From Sinobacterium caligoides (GTDB taxonomy: Bacteria > Pseudomonadota > Gammaproteobacteria > Pseudomonadales > Sinobacteriaceae), in NCBI RefSeq assembly GCF_003752585.1, contig NZ_RKHR01000004.1, positions 1 through 64,000 on the forward strand: DNA of 64,000 nucleotides, read 5' to 3'. Below are positions 35,734-44,973 of this stretch, in pieces. Numbering within the stretch: position 1 is the first letter of the stretch; each line of letters starts with the position of its first letter. The notes under the pieces were generated by a model. That model was not told where the DNA came from. It did no database searches and saw only the letters and a program-made list of their open reading frames with translations. The position numbers were made by a program, and so were the translations under genes.

Positions 35734-37884
35734 TTATAGTGTTTTTAGATACTCAATCATTGACAGGCACTGCTGCTCACTAAACGCCTCTCCTATGACG
35801 CCGTTGTCCTGCTGATAATAGGGTTTATCAGGGCGGTACTGCTCACTAAAGACATGCCCGGTATTACGGTTCCCCGAAATCATCGTATCAAGAATAAAAA
35901 ATCCATCCTCATCGTAGTGCTCATTACGAGTAAGTGTTCGTTGACCACGCTCAGCAATGTCTTTCGGCTGCATTAGCCCCACGCTCTTCTCATCAAAGCG
36001 CAGCCCTCCTAGCTGAACAAACCTTGGCCGCTCACCACCCGCCGGGCATAACAAGTCACGTAACGACGCCACTGAACCGTTATGTAGATAAGGTGCCGTT
36101 GCCCAGATACCGTCAAGCGGTCGAGCTTTATATTGCATCTTCGCCTGTAAACAGTTGGGCCGCTCCCCAGACCACTTTAATTTTAACTCAGGGTCTGTAA
36201 TTACCTCACGGCGATACCAAGCCTCAATTGTCTGCTCAACCAGCGAACCTAATGCGAGCGCAAAGCTGATATTGCCACCGTCATTCAAGGTAAAAAATAC
36301 ATTCTCACCTTTTTTACGCTCCCACCAGGGCTGCTCAACTTCTCCCACCAACAATGTTGCCGGCTCTGGTGTGCACAGTTGATGTTTAAGGCCGAGAGCT
36401 GGCAACTGCTCCATCGCACCTACCTTTTCGGTACCTGCCGTATCAACATTTCGCTCGACTAACACCCTTGCCGTTTCAGCATCCGTACCCAACTGAGCTG
36501 TTTCAATCATTTTCAACTGTAAAACGCTATGATTTGTAACCTTCAATCGCCCGTCTTGACGATAACGAATAGGCGAAAAGTACTCTTCATTCCAGAGACT
36601 AGGATCAGACAGCACCGGCAAATGACATTCTTGGCAGCGTTCAATATAAAGCTGCCTTCCCTCTGCCAGCTTTTCTTCATCTATATCGCCCAACGGCCAT
36701 CGCGGATGCCGCAAGCCACTAAAGCCCTTCTCCTTGCTGGGCTCAGCTCCCGACAAGCGTTGCTCAATCCAGATGATGTTATCCATAGCCACTGACGAGT
36801 CGAAGCGGTTTTCTGCCATCGATGATGTCACGTCTTGGTAGGCCCCCACCCCCAATGCCTCACCAACATTACGCACCAGCGGTTGCATAATAGAGCCATT
36901 ATATTGCGCCCAGTTGAACCAAGACGTTGTCCATATGTGCGGAAAATTGACTGGAGCTACAATAGGTTGGTAATTAAAGGGACGATGAATATTACGCGAA
37001 AAAACCTTATTGCCAATACGATTCAAGGCATCCAGCCGACCAAAACCTTCTTCCACCTGAATAATATCTTTAGTTGTTTTTAACTCGCCGACAACTGCCA
37101 CCAGCTGTCGGGCTAATGCCAATCGAGTCGCCGGGCGATCTTGTTGCTTTAACACCTTAGACGCAAAGCGCTCGAAGCGCGCACTACCGTAAGGGTACAG
37201 TTTGCTCGACAACGCCGTCTGACCCAAAGCTGCGCCAATGCTTTGCCTCAACAGACCTAAATCAACATTGCTACCGGCCCCTTCGATGACGAACTCAACA
37301 CGTCCATTACCATCATCTGCAACAATATGGCCGGTATGGCAGGCCGCACAAGTGAAACCTACCGCCTCTGTCCGAAGCTCCAACCCTGGCAGTCGCTGTG
37401 AGGAAACCTTGGCAAAGCCTATCGGTAAGCCATCGGGGTTATGCTCAACATGTTCTGGACTGCGAATAAAACCTAAGCGGAGCAAGTAGTCATCGGCAGC
37501 TAGACGCGGCTGCTCAGCCCACAGTAACGAAAACGGTGAGTCTGCCGCTACCTCTAAGTGAATAAACCAATCATAGGGTATCGGTAACGAACGAGTACCT
37601 TGGCTAAGGTGGTGGTAACGGCGAGTATTCACGTTGGCCTGGTCAGGTTCATGATTCCAATTTTGCTCCAGCCAACGCTGTTCGATCCAAGCGCCATCCT
37701 CTGCCACCACATCCAAGGCAGGCAATCGCGGCGGCGTTAACCCCTGGATCACAGCCTGCGTAGCATCGCTACGATAATAAATAAAAGCTAACACAACGAA
37801 AGTAAATAATACGACGACTAATAACAGACAACACAGTCTGCTGTAATTAGCTGCTTGAACGCCACTCATCCTAAGCTCCAACAC
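35734..37884 (-). CDS. RoxA/RoxB-like diheme cytochrome c oxygenase or peroxidase-family protein
   Basis: Exported protein of 716 residues with one N-terminal membrane segment (about 16-37). Two haem-binding sites are visible: CAACH (179-183) and CQECH (417-421). The stretch 587-606, with ARPLDGIWATAPYLHNGSVA, is the conserved C-terminal motif of the MauG/diheme peroxidase superfamily. The length, the spacing of the two haems and the motif GFGRLDALNRIGN fit the rubber-oxygenase (RoxA/RoxB) branch better than the shorter CcpA or MauG proteins. RoxA cleaves poly-isoprene with O2; the substrate here cannot be told. A gap of 295 bases separates it from the oxidase operon on the same strand. Confidence 0.65.
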   Translation of the reverse strand: MLELRMSGVQAANYSRLCCLLLVVVLFTFVVLAFIYYRSDATQAVIQGLTPPRLPALDVVAEDGAWIEQRWLEQNWNHEPDQANVNTRRYHHLSQGTRSLPIPYDWFIHLEVAADSPFSLLWAEQPRLAADDYLLRLGFIRSPEHVEHNPDGLPIGFAKVSSQRLPGLELRTEAVGFTCAACHTGHIVADDGNGRVEFVIEGAGSNVDLGLLRQSIGAALGQTALSSKLYPYGSARFERFASKVLKQQDRPATRLALARQLVAVVGELKTTKDIIQVEEGFGRLDALNRIGNKVFSRNIHRPFNYQPIVAPVNFPHIWTTSWFNWAQYNGSIMQPLVRNVGEALGVGAYQDVTSSMAENRFDSSVAMDNIIWIEQRLSGAEPSKEKGFSGLRHPRWPLGDIDEEKLAEGRQLYIERCQECHLPVLSDPSLWNEEYFSPIRYRQDGRLKVTNHSVLQLKMIETAQLGTDAETARVLVERNVDTAGTEKVGAMEQLPALGLKHQLCTPEPATLLVGEVEQPWWERKKGENVFFTLNDGGNISFALALGSLVEQTIEAWYRREVITDPELKLKWSGERPNCLQAKMQYKARPLDGIWATAPYLHNGSVASLRDLLCPAGGERPRFVQLGGLRFDEKSVGLMQPKDIAERGQRTLTRNEHYDEDGFFILDTMISGNRNTGHVFSEQYRPDKPYYQQDNGVIGEAFSEQQCLSMIEYLKTL

Positions 37885-38092
37885 TGAATCCCTATCATTC
37901 TTCTTATTCTATTACGCGGCACTTGGCCGCATTATCACCACTATCTTTTGGCGTTAGAATGCCACGGGCAAGTCTAGCCCATCTTCACACGGAGGCAAAC
38001 TAGCCAAGGCAATTTAAAAGCACTATATTGGCTTCTCACGGTCGGTTGATGAACTCGACCCCTCCTGCCATAGATTCACTGCTAGGTTAGCT

Positions 38093-38566
38093 ATGAAACT
38101 TGATCGAACCGACAAAAAAATCCTTCAGCTGATGCAAAGTAGTGGTCGTATCTCAAATCTTGAGCTAGCCGATAAGGTTGGGCTTTCTGCCTCCCCTTGC
38201 TCTCGACGCGTCAAGCAGCTCGAAGACAGCGGTTTCATCGACCGACATGTCACACTATTGGACAGTAATAAACTCGGGCTCAAGCTAACTGCAATGGTGA
38301 GCATTAGCATGGACAAACATACGCCTGAACGCTTCGAAAACTTCGAGCAACATATCCATCAATACCCCGAAGTGATTGAATGCGCACTAATTACCGGCCA
38401 ATCTGCCGACTATCTACTCAAAGTTGTCGTGCCTGATATGGACTTTTACCAACAATTTCTACTGGGCAAGCTGACACGTATTGAAGGGGTCACCGGCGTA
38501 CAATCTAGCTTCGTCATGCGCAAAATAAAGTCGACGACTGAACTTCCCCTCGATCACGTCACATAA
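38093..38566 (+). CDS. Lrp/AsnC-family transcriptional regulator
   Basis: DNA-binding regulator of 157 residues, the normal length of the family. The N-terminal helix-turn-helix (about 5-60) has the usual LDRTDKKILQLMQSSGRISN start and a second helix reading SASPCSRRVKQLEDSG. The C-terminal RAM/ligand domain (about 68-145) has GQSADYLLKVVVPD. Such proteins sense amino acids and regulate amino acid metabolism. It is divergent from the RoxA-like gene 208 bases away, so it could control it, but nothing in the sequence proves this. Confidence 0.92.
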   Translation: MKLDRTDKKILQLMQSSGRISNLELADKVGLSASPCSRRVKQLEDSGFIDRHVTLLDSNKLGLKLTAMVSISMDKHTPERFENFEQHIHQYPEVIECALITGQSADYLLKVVVPDMDFYQQFLLGKLTRIEGVTGVQSSFVMRKIKSTTELPLDHVT

Positions 38567-38585
38567 AACAGCAGCCCCTAGAGCT

Positions 38586-39035
38586 TTAGCTCGTCGCCAG
38601 TAAAAAATGTGTTCGCGCGGTAGCAATGGGCTTGTCTCGTGTCTGCTGCCAAGTCGTAATACTAACGTTCACCACCTTGCGCCCCTGGCGGACCAAAACA
38701 CACTCGGCAAAACTATCCTCATTGCGCCCTGGACGCAGGTAATCCAATGAGAAATCGACAACTTTTGGCGTATACGGCGTCTTCACTTTAAACATCACAC
38801 AGAGTTGTGCCGCGACTTCCATAAAGCCACCAATAACACCGCCATGGATTGCCGGCAACATCGGGTTACCAATATTGTCCTCGCTGGCAGGCAGATGAAA
38901 TAACATCTCATCCCCCATTTGAATACAGCGGACTCCCAACAGTTTGGCATAGGGTGACTGATCAATTAGCTTATTAATATCGCCTTCGGACAAAGCTTCG
39001 AGGATCGCAGTAGAGGCAGCAGAAAGAGCGCTCAT
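38586..39035 (-). CDS. PaaI-family hotdog thioesterase (second of pair)
   Basis: Single-hotdog protein of 149 residues with the PaaI family core AIHGGVIGGFMEVAAQL (HGG motif) and VDFSLDYLRPG. It probably hydrolyses an acyl-CoA or aryl-CoA. It overlaps the preceding paralogue-like thioesterase gene by four bases, so both are made from one transcript and may act as a heteromer. The substrate is unknown. Confidence 0.85.
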   Translation of the reverse strand: MSALSAASTAILEALSEGDINKLIDQSPYAKLLGVRCIQMGDEMLFHLPASEDNIGNPMLPAIHGGVIGGFMEVAAQLCVMFKVKTPYTPKVVDFSLDYLRPGRNEDSFAECVLVRQGRKVVNVSITTWQQTRDKPIATARTHFLLATS

Positions 39036-39487
39036 GACTTGGCCTCCCCTGCGGCTTCTAGGTGTTTATAATCAGCACGCATAAAGGTGGCAGATGTGTG
39101 CGCAATAGGCCGCTCCTCCTCCCCGGGGTGATAAGCGATGCCTCTGCAAAACAGCAGCTCATTCGTGTCTCGATACACTTCCGCCGCCCCAATAATGTCT
39201 AAACCCGGTGTTGCTGCTCCCATATAATCGATACGCAAGTCGAGAGTCGGACATATCGCCTGGCCTTCAACGCCTAACATCGCCGCAAAGCCACAAGCAC
39301 TATCCATTAACGTTGTTAATGTCCCACCGTGAACCACGCCAGATTTGGGATCGCCGACCATCTCTTTCAAATAAGGCATGCGTAATACCAGCAAACCAAA
39401 ATCGGCATCTTCCACTGTCATTCCAAGCACCATACAGTGACGTATATGGGGGAATAACTCCTCTATCATCTGCCTATATTTATTCAT
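39032..39487 (-). CDS. PaaI-family hotdog thioesterase (first of pair)
   Basis: Single-hotdog protein of 151 residues with SGVVHGGTLTTLMDSACGFA (HGG and acidic Asp motif of PaaI thioesterases) and LDLRIDYMGAATPG. Its stop overlaps the next thioesterase start (ATGA type, four bases). Two adjacent and different PaaI-like proteins are a recurring pair in marine gammaproteobacteria by my memory; the substrate remains unknown. Confidence 0.86.
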   Translation of the reverse strand: MNKYRQMIEELFPHIRHCMVLGMTVEDADFGLLVLRMPYLKEMVGDPKSGVVHGGTLTTLMDSACGFAAMLGVEGQAICPTLDLRIDYMGAATPGLDIIGAAEVYRDTNELLFCRGIAYHPGEEERPIAHTSATFMRADYKHLEAAGEAKS

Positions 39488-39698
39488 CTTTTACTTCCGT
39501 CATACATCAGCTTCAACCATCTATAGCGACAAAGCCACACAGTCGAGCAAATACAGATCTATTGTTTAATGACACTTAGCATAGTGACAACACTCGCAAA
39601 TGTATACAGAGACAACACTAGGTGAAAGCGTTCATGGTGTTTTCCGTGCCATTCTAGCCTACAATAGCCCAATCAAACCGCTGTCTGAGTGTTTAAAA

Positions 39699-40229
39699 AT
39701 GCCTAAAAGATTAACGACTAGTCCTATAAACAGGCGCCGCCTAGCGCCGATCTGCTTAGCTTCTGCAATAACACTATTAGGTACTGGCTGCGCTGATTAT
39801 AGCTTTACGGTTAACGATAATGTGGTTTACACCCCCCCCACACTGTTCAGTGATTTTACCGTCAGCGACCCACAGTTAAAAAATTGTCTACAGCAAAATA
39901 TTATCGATCAACAAGTTACTGCTGCCGAGCAGCTCACTACACTCAGTTGTAGCAACGCGAATATCCATGACCTTGCGGGAATAGAACAGTTCACCCAACT
40001 ACAACAGGTCAACCTTAACAACAATGCCATTGCCGACATAGCACCTCTTGGTCAGCTTAAGGAACTGACGCTTTTGCTGCTTAACAGTAATGAAATAGTG
40101 AGCATAAGACGCTTACTACAGCTGAAAAAACTCGATCGTCTCGAAGTCAAAGACAACCCCAACCTAACTTGCCAGAAGGCTTGGCCCAAGCAAGTAACAA
40201 CTCTACGTCTCCCCGAGCAATGTGACTAA
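39699..40229 (+). CDS. Leucine-rich-repeat lipoprotein
   Basis: Lipoprotein of 176 residues. A basic N-terminus and hydrophobic segment end in the lipobox LLGTGC (Cys31). After a low-complexity stretch come three to four leucine-rich repeats of the bacterial (internalin-like) type, for example LQQVNLNNNAIADIAPLGQL. A cysteine pair near the C-terminus may be a disulfide cap. I chose the ATG at 39699 because the longer frame from 39600 would place 33 residues before the signal sequence. It could be a surface-binding protein. The function is unknown. Confidence 0.75.
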   Translation: MPKRLTTSPINRRRLAPICLASAITLLGTGCADYSFTVNDNVVYTPPTLFSDFTVSDPQLKNCLQQNIIDQQVTAAEQLTTLSCSNANIHDLAGIEQFTQLQQVNLNNNAIADIAPLGQLKELTLLLLNSNEIVSIRRLLQLKKLDRLEVKDNPNLTCQKAWPKQVTTLRLPEQCD

Positions 40230-40236
40230 CACTGTA

Positions 40237-40491
40237 TCAGTGCAAGAACATTAGCCCCATCCCTTGACCTTGGTGCCTAACGACCTGCACAGGGATAGTC
40301 TCGCCATGACCGCCCGTCATCCGTACTGTGATTTCGGCTCTTAGTGGCGGCAGGGGGTGCCTGCCCGTACGAACAAACAAGCCACCCTCGGAAATATCAG
40401 TCGCCTCTGCAATGTAATCACCGTAACCCGGTATACACACTTCAACACTTGCCTTAAACGGTCTCCGTATATCGCGCCTACGCTCACTCAT
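40237..40491 (-). CDS. PilZ-domain protein
   Basis: Protein of 84 residues that is nearly all PilZ domain. The cyclic di-GMP binding marks are present: RRDIRR near the start and DISEGG in the middle (D/N-x-S-x-x-G). The start was set to the ATG at 40491, after GGGGGC; the longer frame from 40512 adds seven residues. It is convergent with the lipoprotein gene, 7 bases apart. It is likely a small c-di-GMP receptor. A link with adhesin export in this genome is possible but not shown. Confidence 0.88.
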   Translation of the reverse strand: MSERRRDIRRPFKASVEVCIPGYGDYIAEATDISEGGLFVRTGRHPLPPLRAEITVRMTGGHGETIPVQVVRHQGQGMGLMFLH

Positions 40492-40732
40492 AGTGCCCCC
40501 CTGAATTAACACGATTAAATTATTTACAACCGCAACCTTGCCTACAACTCTCTACGTAGCTCACTCTCAATAATACTGAGCTTGAGTAGTTCCTTTAGCA
40601 TAGCCAAAGGCAACGCTCTCTGCTCTGCAGCTGTTTGATCGCAAGAAAAGCTCAAGTCAACCACTACGCACTTTGCATTAGGGTTTTAAATAGGGTGAAA
40701 TGTAGCCTATCCATCGTCACTTATTGATTATC

Positions 40733-41566
40733 ATGTCCGCACAACCATTTAAACAAACGCTATACGACGTCATCTTCGGCACCAACACGCCCGCCGGACG
40801 CCGATTTGATGTCCTTCTTATCAACGTCATCATCGCCAGCGTTCTGTTGATCATGATTGACTCAATACCGACGCTCAACAAACAGTATCACAGCTATTTT
40901 TACCTGCTGGAGTGGCTCTTCACTCTATTGTTTCTCGTAGAGTATCTTGCAAGACTATACTGCTCCCCCTTCAGAAAAGCGTATATTTTTAGTTTCTATG
41001 GCATCATAGATTTACTGTCTATTTTACCGAGTTTTATTGGCCTATTCATTCCAGGTGCCCAACACCTCACCATATTAAGATTAATACGCGTACTCAGAGT
41101 GTTTCGGGTGTTAAAACTCATGCGTCATGTCGATGAGGCTGACACCTTAATGATGGCGATTACGCGCTCCCGCCGAAAAATATTTGTCTTCTTTACCTCT
41201 GTGCTGATCACCACCGTTATATTCGGCTCATTACTCTTCGTCATCGAAGGCCCCGAGCACGGTTTCACATCAATACCTAAAAGCGTTTACTGGGCTATTG
41301 TCACCATCACGACAGTCGGTTATGGCGACATCTCACCACAAACCCCTCTCGGTCAAGCGCTAGCCTCTCTGATTATGATCACAGGCTACGCTATCATTGC
41401 TGTTCCCACCGGCATTATCACCGCAGAGCTCAGCCAAGAGATTCATATCAAGCGCAGTCATTCCATGTGTCCAAACTGCAACCGGGGCGGCCACGAAAGC
41501 GACGCTGAGTACTGCAAACACTGCGGCAGCGCTTTGAACATCTTGCGTGATAAAGATGATCAGTAA
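40733..41566 (+). CDS. Voltage-gated potassium channel with C-terminal zinc ribbon
   Basis: Ion channel of 277 residues with six transmembrane segments. The S4 helix has regularly spaced Arg/Lys (LRLIRVLRVFRVLKLMR), and the pore loop contains the potassium filter TTVGYGD. The C-terminal tail is not a long RCK domain but a short zinc-ribbon type element (CPNC, then CKHC). The start is the ATG at 40733; the frame is open upstream to a TTG that is less likely. KvAP-like bacterial channels usually act in membrane potential or osmotic homeostasis. Confidence 0.9.
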   Translation: MSAQPFKQTLYDVIFGTNTPAGRRFDVLLINVIIASVLLIMIDSIPTLNKQYHSYFYLLEWLFTLLFLVEYLARLYCSPFRKAYIFSFYGIIDLLSILPSFIGLFIPGAQHLTILRLIRVLRVFRVLKLMRHVDEADTLMMAITRSRRKIFVFFTSVLITTVIFGSLLFVIEGPEHGFTSIPKSVYWAIVTITTVGYGDISPQTPLGQALASLIMITGYAIIAVPTGIITAELSQEIHIKRSHSMCPNCNRGGHESDAEYCKHCGSALNILRDKDDQ

Positions 41567-41640
41567 TGATAATAACTTGAGGGGGCATTAAACGATAACG
41601 AACAGGTTATCTATAATAGGAGGCGGCAACTGGCTCTATA

Positions 41641-41877
41641 TTAGGCTGTCTTGCGAATATAGTAGAAGTATTTGCCATTTTCTGCCTTCGACGATAACAG
41701 CTCATGGCCGAGGAAATTACAAAACTTGGGAACATCACGCTCCGTCGACGGGTCTGTAGCGATGACCTCCAACACTGCTCCACCCGCCATATCACGCACC
41801 TGGTTGTGTAGCATCATTACTGGTTCTGGACAATAGAGTCCACAGGCGTCCATTGTTACATCTATCTCAAAACTCAT
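41641..41877 (-). CDS. TusA-family sulfurtransferase
   Basis: Small cytosolic protein of 78 residues with the sulfur-carrier motif [14 protein letters not shown] (CPxP with the active Cys), followed by the typical beta-alpha fold and [13 protein letters not shown] set the start at the ATG at 41877, since the upstream Met at 41892 lies inside the preceding gene. TusA-like proteins pass persulfide sulfur, for example for tRNA 2-thiolation or molybdenum cofactor. It overlaps the YheU gene by 11 bases. Confidence 0.88.
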   Translation of the reverse strand: MSFEIDVTMDACGLYCPEPVMMLHNQVRDMAGGAVLEVIATDPSTERDVPKFCNFLGHELLSSKAENGKYFYYIRKTA

Positions 41878-42112
41878 CGCCAATATTCCCATTTATCTCA
41901 TTAAACGCTTGCTGGTTAATCACGTTGACCGTCTCAGTTTCGGCATCGAATACAATATTTGCCTCACCAGCTTCGAGCGAACTGCGTAGCTGCAATTTAC
42001 GCTGCTCTAGTGACATCGCTACCGCACCGTAATCGGTCCCCTCACGAGTCACAATCTCATCAAGCAAAGCATCGAGAGCATCACTCGACAGTTGTTGGTA
42101 GGGTATCTTCAC
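41867..42112 (-). CDS. yheU: YheU-family (UPF0270) protein
   Basis: Protein of 81 residues with the family start [27 protein letters not shown], usual for UPF0270/YheU proteins of gammaproteobacteria. No enzymatic residues are known. It precedes the TusA-like gene and overlaps it by 11 bases, so the two are co-expressed. Confidence 0.88.
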   Translation of the reverse strand: MKIPYQQLSSDALDALLDEIVTREGTDYGAVAMSLEQRKLQLRSSLEAGEANIVFDAETETVNVINQQAFNEINGNIGDEF

Positions 42113-42251
42113 ATCGGCCTCAGGAGTAACAGCTTACCAATCATTATACGCAATATTTGTCGGCGACACGACTCAGCAAACTCTAGATCTAGCTGAACGA
42201 CAATAGCTTATTGTATGCAAGAGCCGAACGCCCCTGGTAAAGCGCTCCATA

Positions 42252-43121
42252 CTAAGTTCGCAGACCAAGAGCCTTAGCATGAAAACGGAGGTGATCCTCT
42301 ATAAAGCTGGCAACAAAATACTCGCTGTGATCATAACCAAATTGGCTACGATACTCGACAGGGTAAGCAGCCTTCTCCGCAGCCTTAAGAAAAGGGGCCG
42401 GGGTCAGCTGCGACAACAAATGCTCATCACTGCCGCCCTGATCAATTAACATCGGCAGCTTAGCAGTCGTCACCGTGAGCAACTCAGTGGCATCATAACT
42501 CTTCCACCGCTGCCGCTCATCTCCTAGGTACTCAGTAAATGCCTGCACCCCCCAGCCGACATGAGATGGCGACAATATCGGCGAAAAAGCCGAGACACTC
42601 TTATAACGTGAAGGATCTCTCAAGGCTGCAACCAAGGCGCCATGTCCCCCCATCGAGTGACCGGCAATAGCGGTAAGAAGTGGGTTTACCGGGAAATTCA
42701 TATTAATCAATTGCGGCAGCTCTGAGACAATATAGTCGTACATCTTATAATGCCGAGCCCAAGGCTCTCTACTCGCATTCAAATAAAAGCCACCTCCTAG
42801 ACCAAGCGTAGGGCTGCTACTATCGGCCACTTGGTCACCACGTGGACTCGTATCGCAAACAACAATTGCCATACCCAGCTCACTGGCAATACGCGCCGCC
42901 CCAGAACCACGAATAAAATCGGCATCACTGCAGGCAAAGCCAGGCAACCAATATAAGACAGGGACACGCCCTTGTGACGCCTGTGGCGGCAGATATATCG
43001 AGAAGCTCATTTCACAATCACAGACGAGGGAGCTATGACTAAAACGCCGCAACCAACCAGAAAACAGACAACTCTCACTCAGGGGACGAAGAAAAGATTT
43101 AACGGAGGTAACCGCCGGCAT
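42252..43121 (-). CDS. S-formylglutathione hydrolase
   Basis: Esterase-D-type alpha/beta hydrolase of 289 residues, matching the usual length of about 280. The N-terminus has the family pattern RFSHSSLVCDCEMSFSIYLPP, then GFACSDADF, and the nucleophile Ser156 in GHSMGG. Asp in QGGSDEHL and His in GYDHSEYF complete the triad. It hydrolyses S-formylglutathione to formate and glutathione in formaldehyde detoxification. The partner glutathione-dependent formaldehyde dehydrogenase is not next to it. There is no operon partner. Confidence 0.92.
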   Translation of the reverse strand: MPAVTSVKSFLRPLSESCLFSGWLRRFSHSSLVCDCEMSFSIYLPPQASQGRVPVLYWLPGFACSDADFIRGSGAARIASELGMAIVVCDTSPRGDQVADSSSPTLGLGGGFYLNASREPWARHYKMYDYIVSELPQLINMNFPVNPLLTAIAGHSMGGHGALVAALRDPSRYKSVSAFSPILSPSHVGWGVQAFTEYLGDERQRWKSYDATELLTVTTAKLPMLIDQGGSDEHLLSQLTPAPFLKAAEKAAYPVEYRSQFGYDHSEYFVASFIEDHLRFHAKALGLRT

Positions 43122-43352
43122 AATGTACTTCCTACTAACGCATCAATAATGGTCGTGTATTCTAAGATTAGCCATTGATTATATGCCCTCACAAGCCCTC
43201 AAGTCAGATATATTTAACCAGCAAACGACAATAATGCGCTTTATTAACAAATAGCTAATAGGTTAAGCAAATACTACGTCGCGTCGATAATGACCCCTTT
43301 GTTATAACAGTCTATACTGGCAATCTGATATAAACAGCAAGGTAGACCTAGC

Positions 43353-43874
43353 ATGAGAGAGCAGCTCGTATTTACTTTTGTCGGCAACGATAAGCCAGGG
43401 CTTGTCGAGCAACTATCCACCACTGTCGTCGATGGAGGGGGTAACTGGGAGGCCAGCCATCTGGCACATATGGCGGGAAAGTTCGCCGGTATCGTCAAGG
43501 TCAGTGCTGATAAAGGAGCGATTGATGCCCTCTGCTCTGAGCTACAAGCACTAGAGCCGCTAGGGTTTAATATAACCATCGAGCGAACGACTCATGTTGA
43601 AGGCTCTCCAGAAACTTATCACCGTGACCTCAGCATCCTCGGTAACGATCGCCCCGGTATTGTATTGGAGATATCCAAGGCCCTCGCCGCTCGGCAGATC
43701 AATATTGGCGAATTCTCCAGCCATATTACTAGCGCACCCATGGCAGGCATTCCACTGTTCGAAGCGATGCTCGACATTGCCATCCCGAGCGACATCGCTC
43801 TGGATGAACTAAATGACTGCCTCGAGGAAATCGCCAACAACCTCGACCTCGAAATCAACATCGAAAACCAATAA
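43353..43874 (+). CDS. GcvR-like ACT-domain regulatory protein
   Basis: Protein of 173 residues with two ACT domains (about 4-75 and 90-165); the family starts read FVGNDKPGLVEQLS and LGNDRPGIVLEIS. GcvR of E. coli binds glycine and, with GcvA, represses the glycine cleavage operon. This homologue has the same length and layout, but no GcvA gene or glycine cleavage gene is close. The name is therefore family-level only. Confidence 0.82.
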   Translation: MREQLVFTFVGNDKPGLVEQLSTTVVDGGGNWEASHLAHMAGKFAGIVKVSADKGAIDALCSELQALEPLGFNITIERTTHVEGSPETYHRDLSILGNDRPGIVLEISKALAARQINIGEFSSHITSAPMAGIPLFEAMLDIAIPSDIALDELNDCLEEIANNLDLEINIENQ

Positions 43875-43894
43875 AGCTAATTATTGCAGCGAGA

Positions 43895-43929
43895 CAAAAA
43901 AATAGCGCCATGGTCAACCATCGGCGCTA
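43895..43929 (-). terminator. Rho-independent terminator for the gene at 43970-44278
   Basis: TAGCGCC (43903-43909) pairs with GGCGCTA (43923-43929), extended inside by ATGG/CCAT with one bulged base. On the minus strand the stem is followed by a run of T (plus-strand A-run 43896-43902). On the plus strand a short T-stretch follows, so it can also help the convergent GcvR-like gene. Confidence 0.8.
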
Positions 43930-43969
43930 GATCTTTTGCTAACTTTCTCGCAATAGACGCTTATCGCTT

Positions 43970-44278
43970 TCAATTAAAGAAACGCCTAAAAACACTCTTA
44001 ATACCGACAAGTAGCGCCGCCAGTAGCATTAAAATAACGACGAGTAGTAAACTCATGGTGAAGAATTCAAGCATCTCCTCTGGCTCGACATCCCAAACCG
44101 AAATAGCTGCCCAGACAAAAGTAATCGCCGCGACAATGGCGAGAAAAACTGTTCTTAAGTGACGGCGTTTTCGCCGCTTGAGCAAAGCTAGCTGATGATC
44201 GAACGCTTGCCTCTCAAGATTACTCTTTACCGCCGGCTTAGTATTATTACGCGACTTCAGCTGATCATTATCGTTCAT
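43970..44278 (-). CDS. Small membrane protein of unknown function
   Basis: Protein of 102 residues. A polar N-terminus with a basic stretch (KRRKRRHLRT, about 35-44) is followed by two hydrophobic segments (about 43-63 and 73-96). I do not recognise a family. I set the start at the ATG at 44278, since the upstream in-frame Met at 44332 lies in sequence without coding character. It has its own terminator. It probably sits in the inner membrane with its N-terminus in the cytosol. Confidence 0.55.
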   Translation of the reverse strand: MNDNDQLKSRNNTKPAVKSNLERQAFDHQLALLKRRKRRHLRTVFLAIVAAITFVWAAISVWDVEPEEMLEFFTMSLLLVVILMLLAALLVGIKSVFRRFFN

Positions 44279-44370
44279 TACACTCTCTACCACCAAGGGA
44301 CTACTACTTGCCAGTGTAACCAAAGTCATCACCGTGAGCAGCTACTTTAGCAAAGAAAATGACGCCGATG

Positions 44371-44799
44371 CTAACACAGCAGCCCTTCCTGTTCCCACTC
44401 ACAACGCACTGCCATATCACCACTAAATGGCTCGTGACACATACGCTGAGATTCCCAGGTAAAGGTATGGGTACCCGACAACTCAGTCTCTAAGTGAACG
44501 GTTGCCGACACCCAATACATCTGCTGTAACAGTTGTTCAAACTCAGCTAACCAACGCTCCCATTCATATTCGATAGCACGATATGAAGCGCCAAAATGTA
44601 CAACCTCTGTCGCACCCGAAGCATCGCTACCACCACGACTCAATGAGAACATCTCACGCGCAATCATCGGCATGTCCTGCAGTACCGGTAGCGTCATCAT
44701 CGCCTGATGATTGGTCTCTTGACGCCTCATTCCCTCCTGACTCAAGGGGTCGACAGCAATATCTTTGATACACCCGTAGACAACTGATTCTTGATCCAT
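44371..44799 (-). CDS. Hypothetical protein
   Basis: Protein of 142 residues with no recognised motif. It is acidic and has a Met-rich middle (about 35-55), followed by a Trp/Glu-rich segment (YEWERWLAEFEQLLQQMYW). A C-terminal Cys-containing stretch ends in LC. No signal peptide or membrane segment is visible. It starts with the ATG at 44799, and there is no close partner on the same strand. Confidence 0.5.
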   Translation of the reverse strand: MDQESVVYGCIKDIAVDPLSQEGMRRQETNHQAMMTLPVLQDMPMIAREMFSLSRGGSDASGATEVVHFGASYRAIEYEWERWLAEFEQLLQQMYWVSATVHLETELSGTHTFTWESQRMCHEPFSGDMAVRCEWEQEGLLC

Positions 44800-44973
44800 G
44801 AAAGCCTCTAAATAACCCTGTTATTGATCCGTGGGGACCACCAACCCCTGACGCCTTAAATACTACAGCAAGCCACGATTAAATGGGAATAGCCCCAACC
44901 GAGGTTAAGGCGAAGCTGCGACCTATGCACGTATATCGATCTCGCAAGCAATAGCTTCACGAGAACGCGACGA

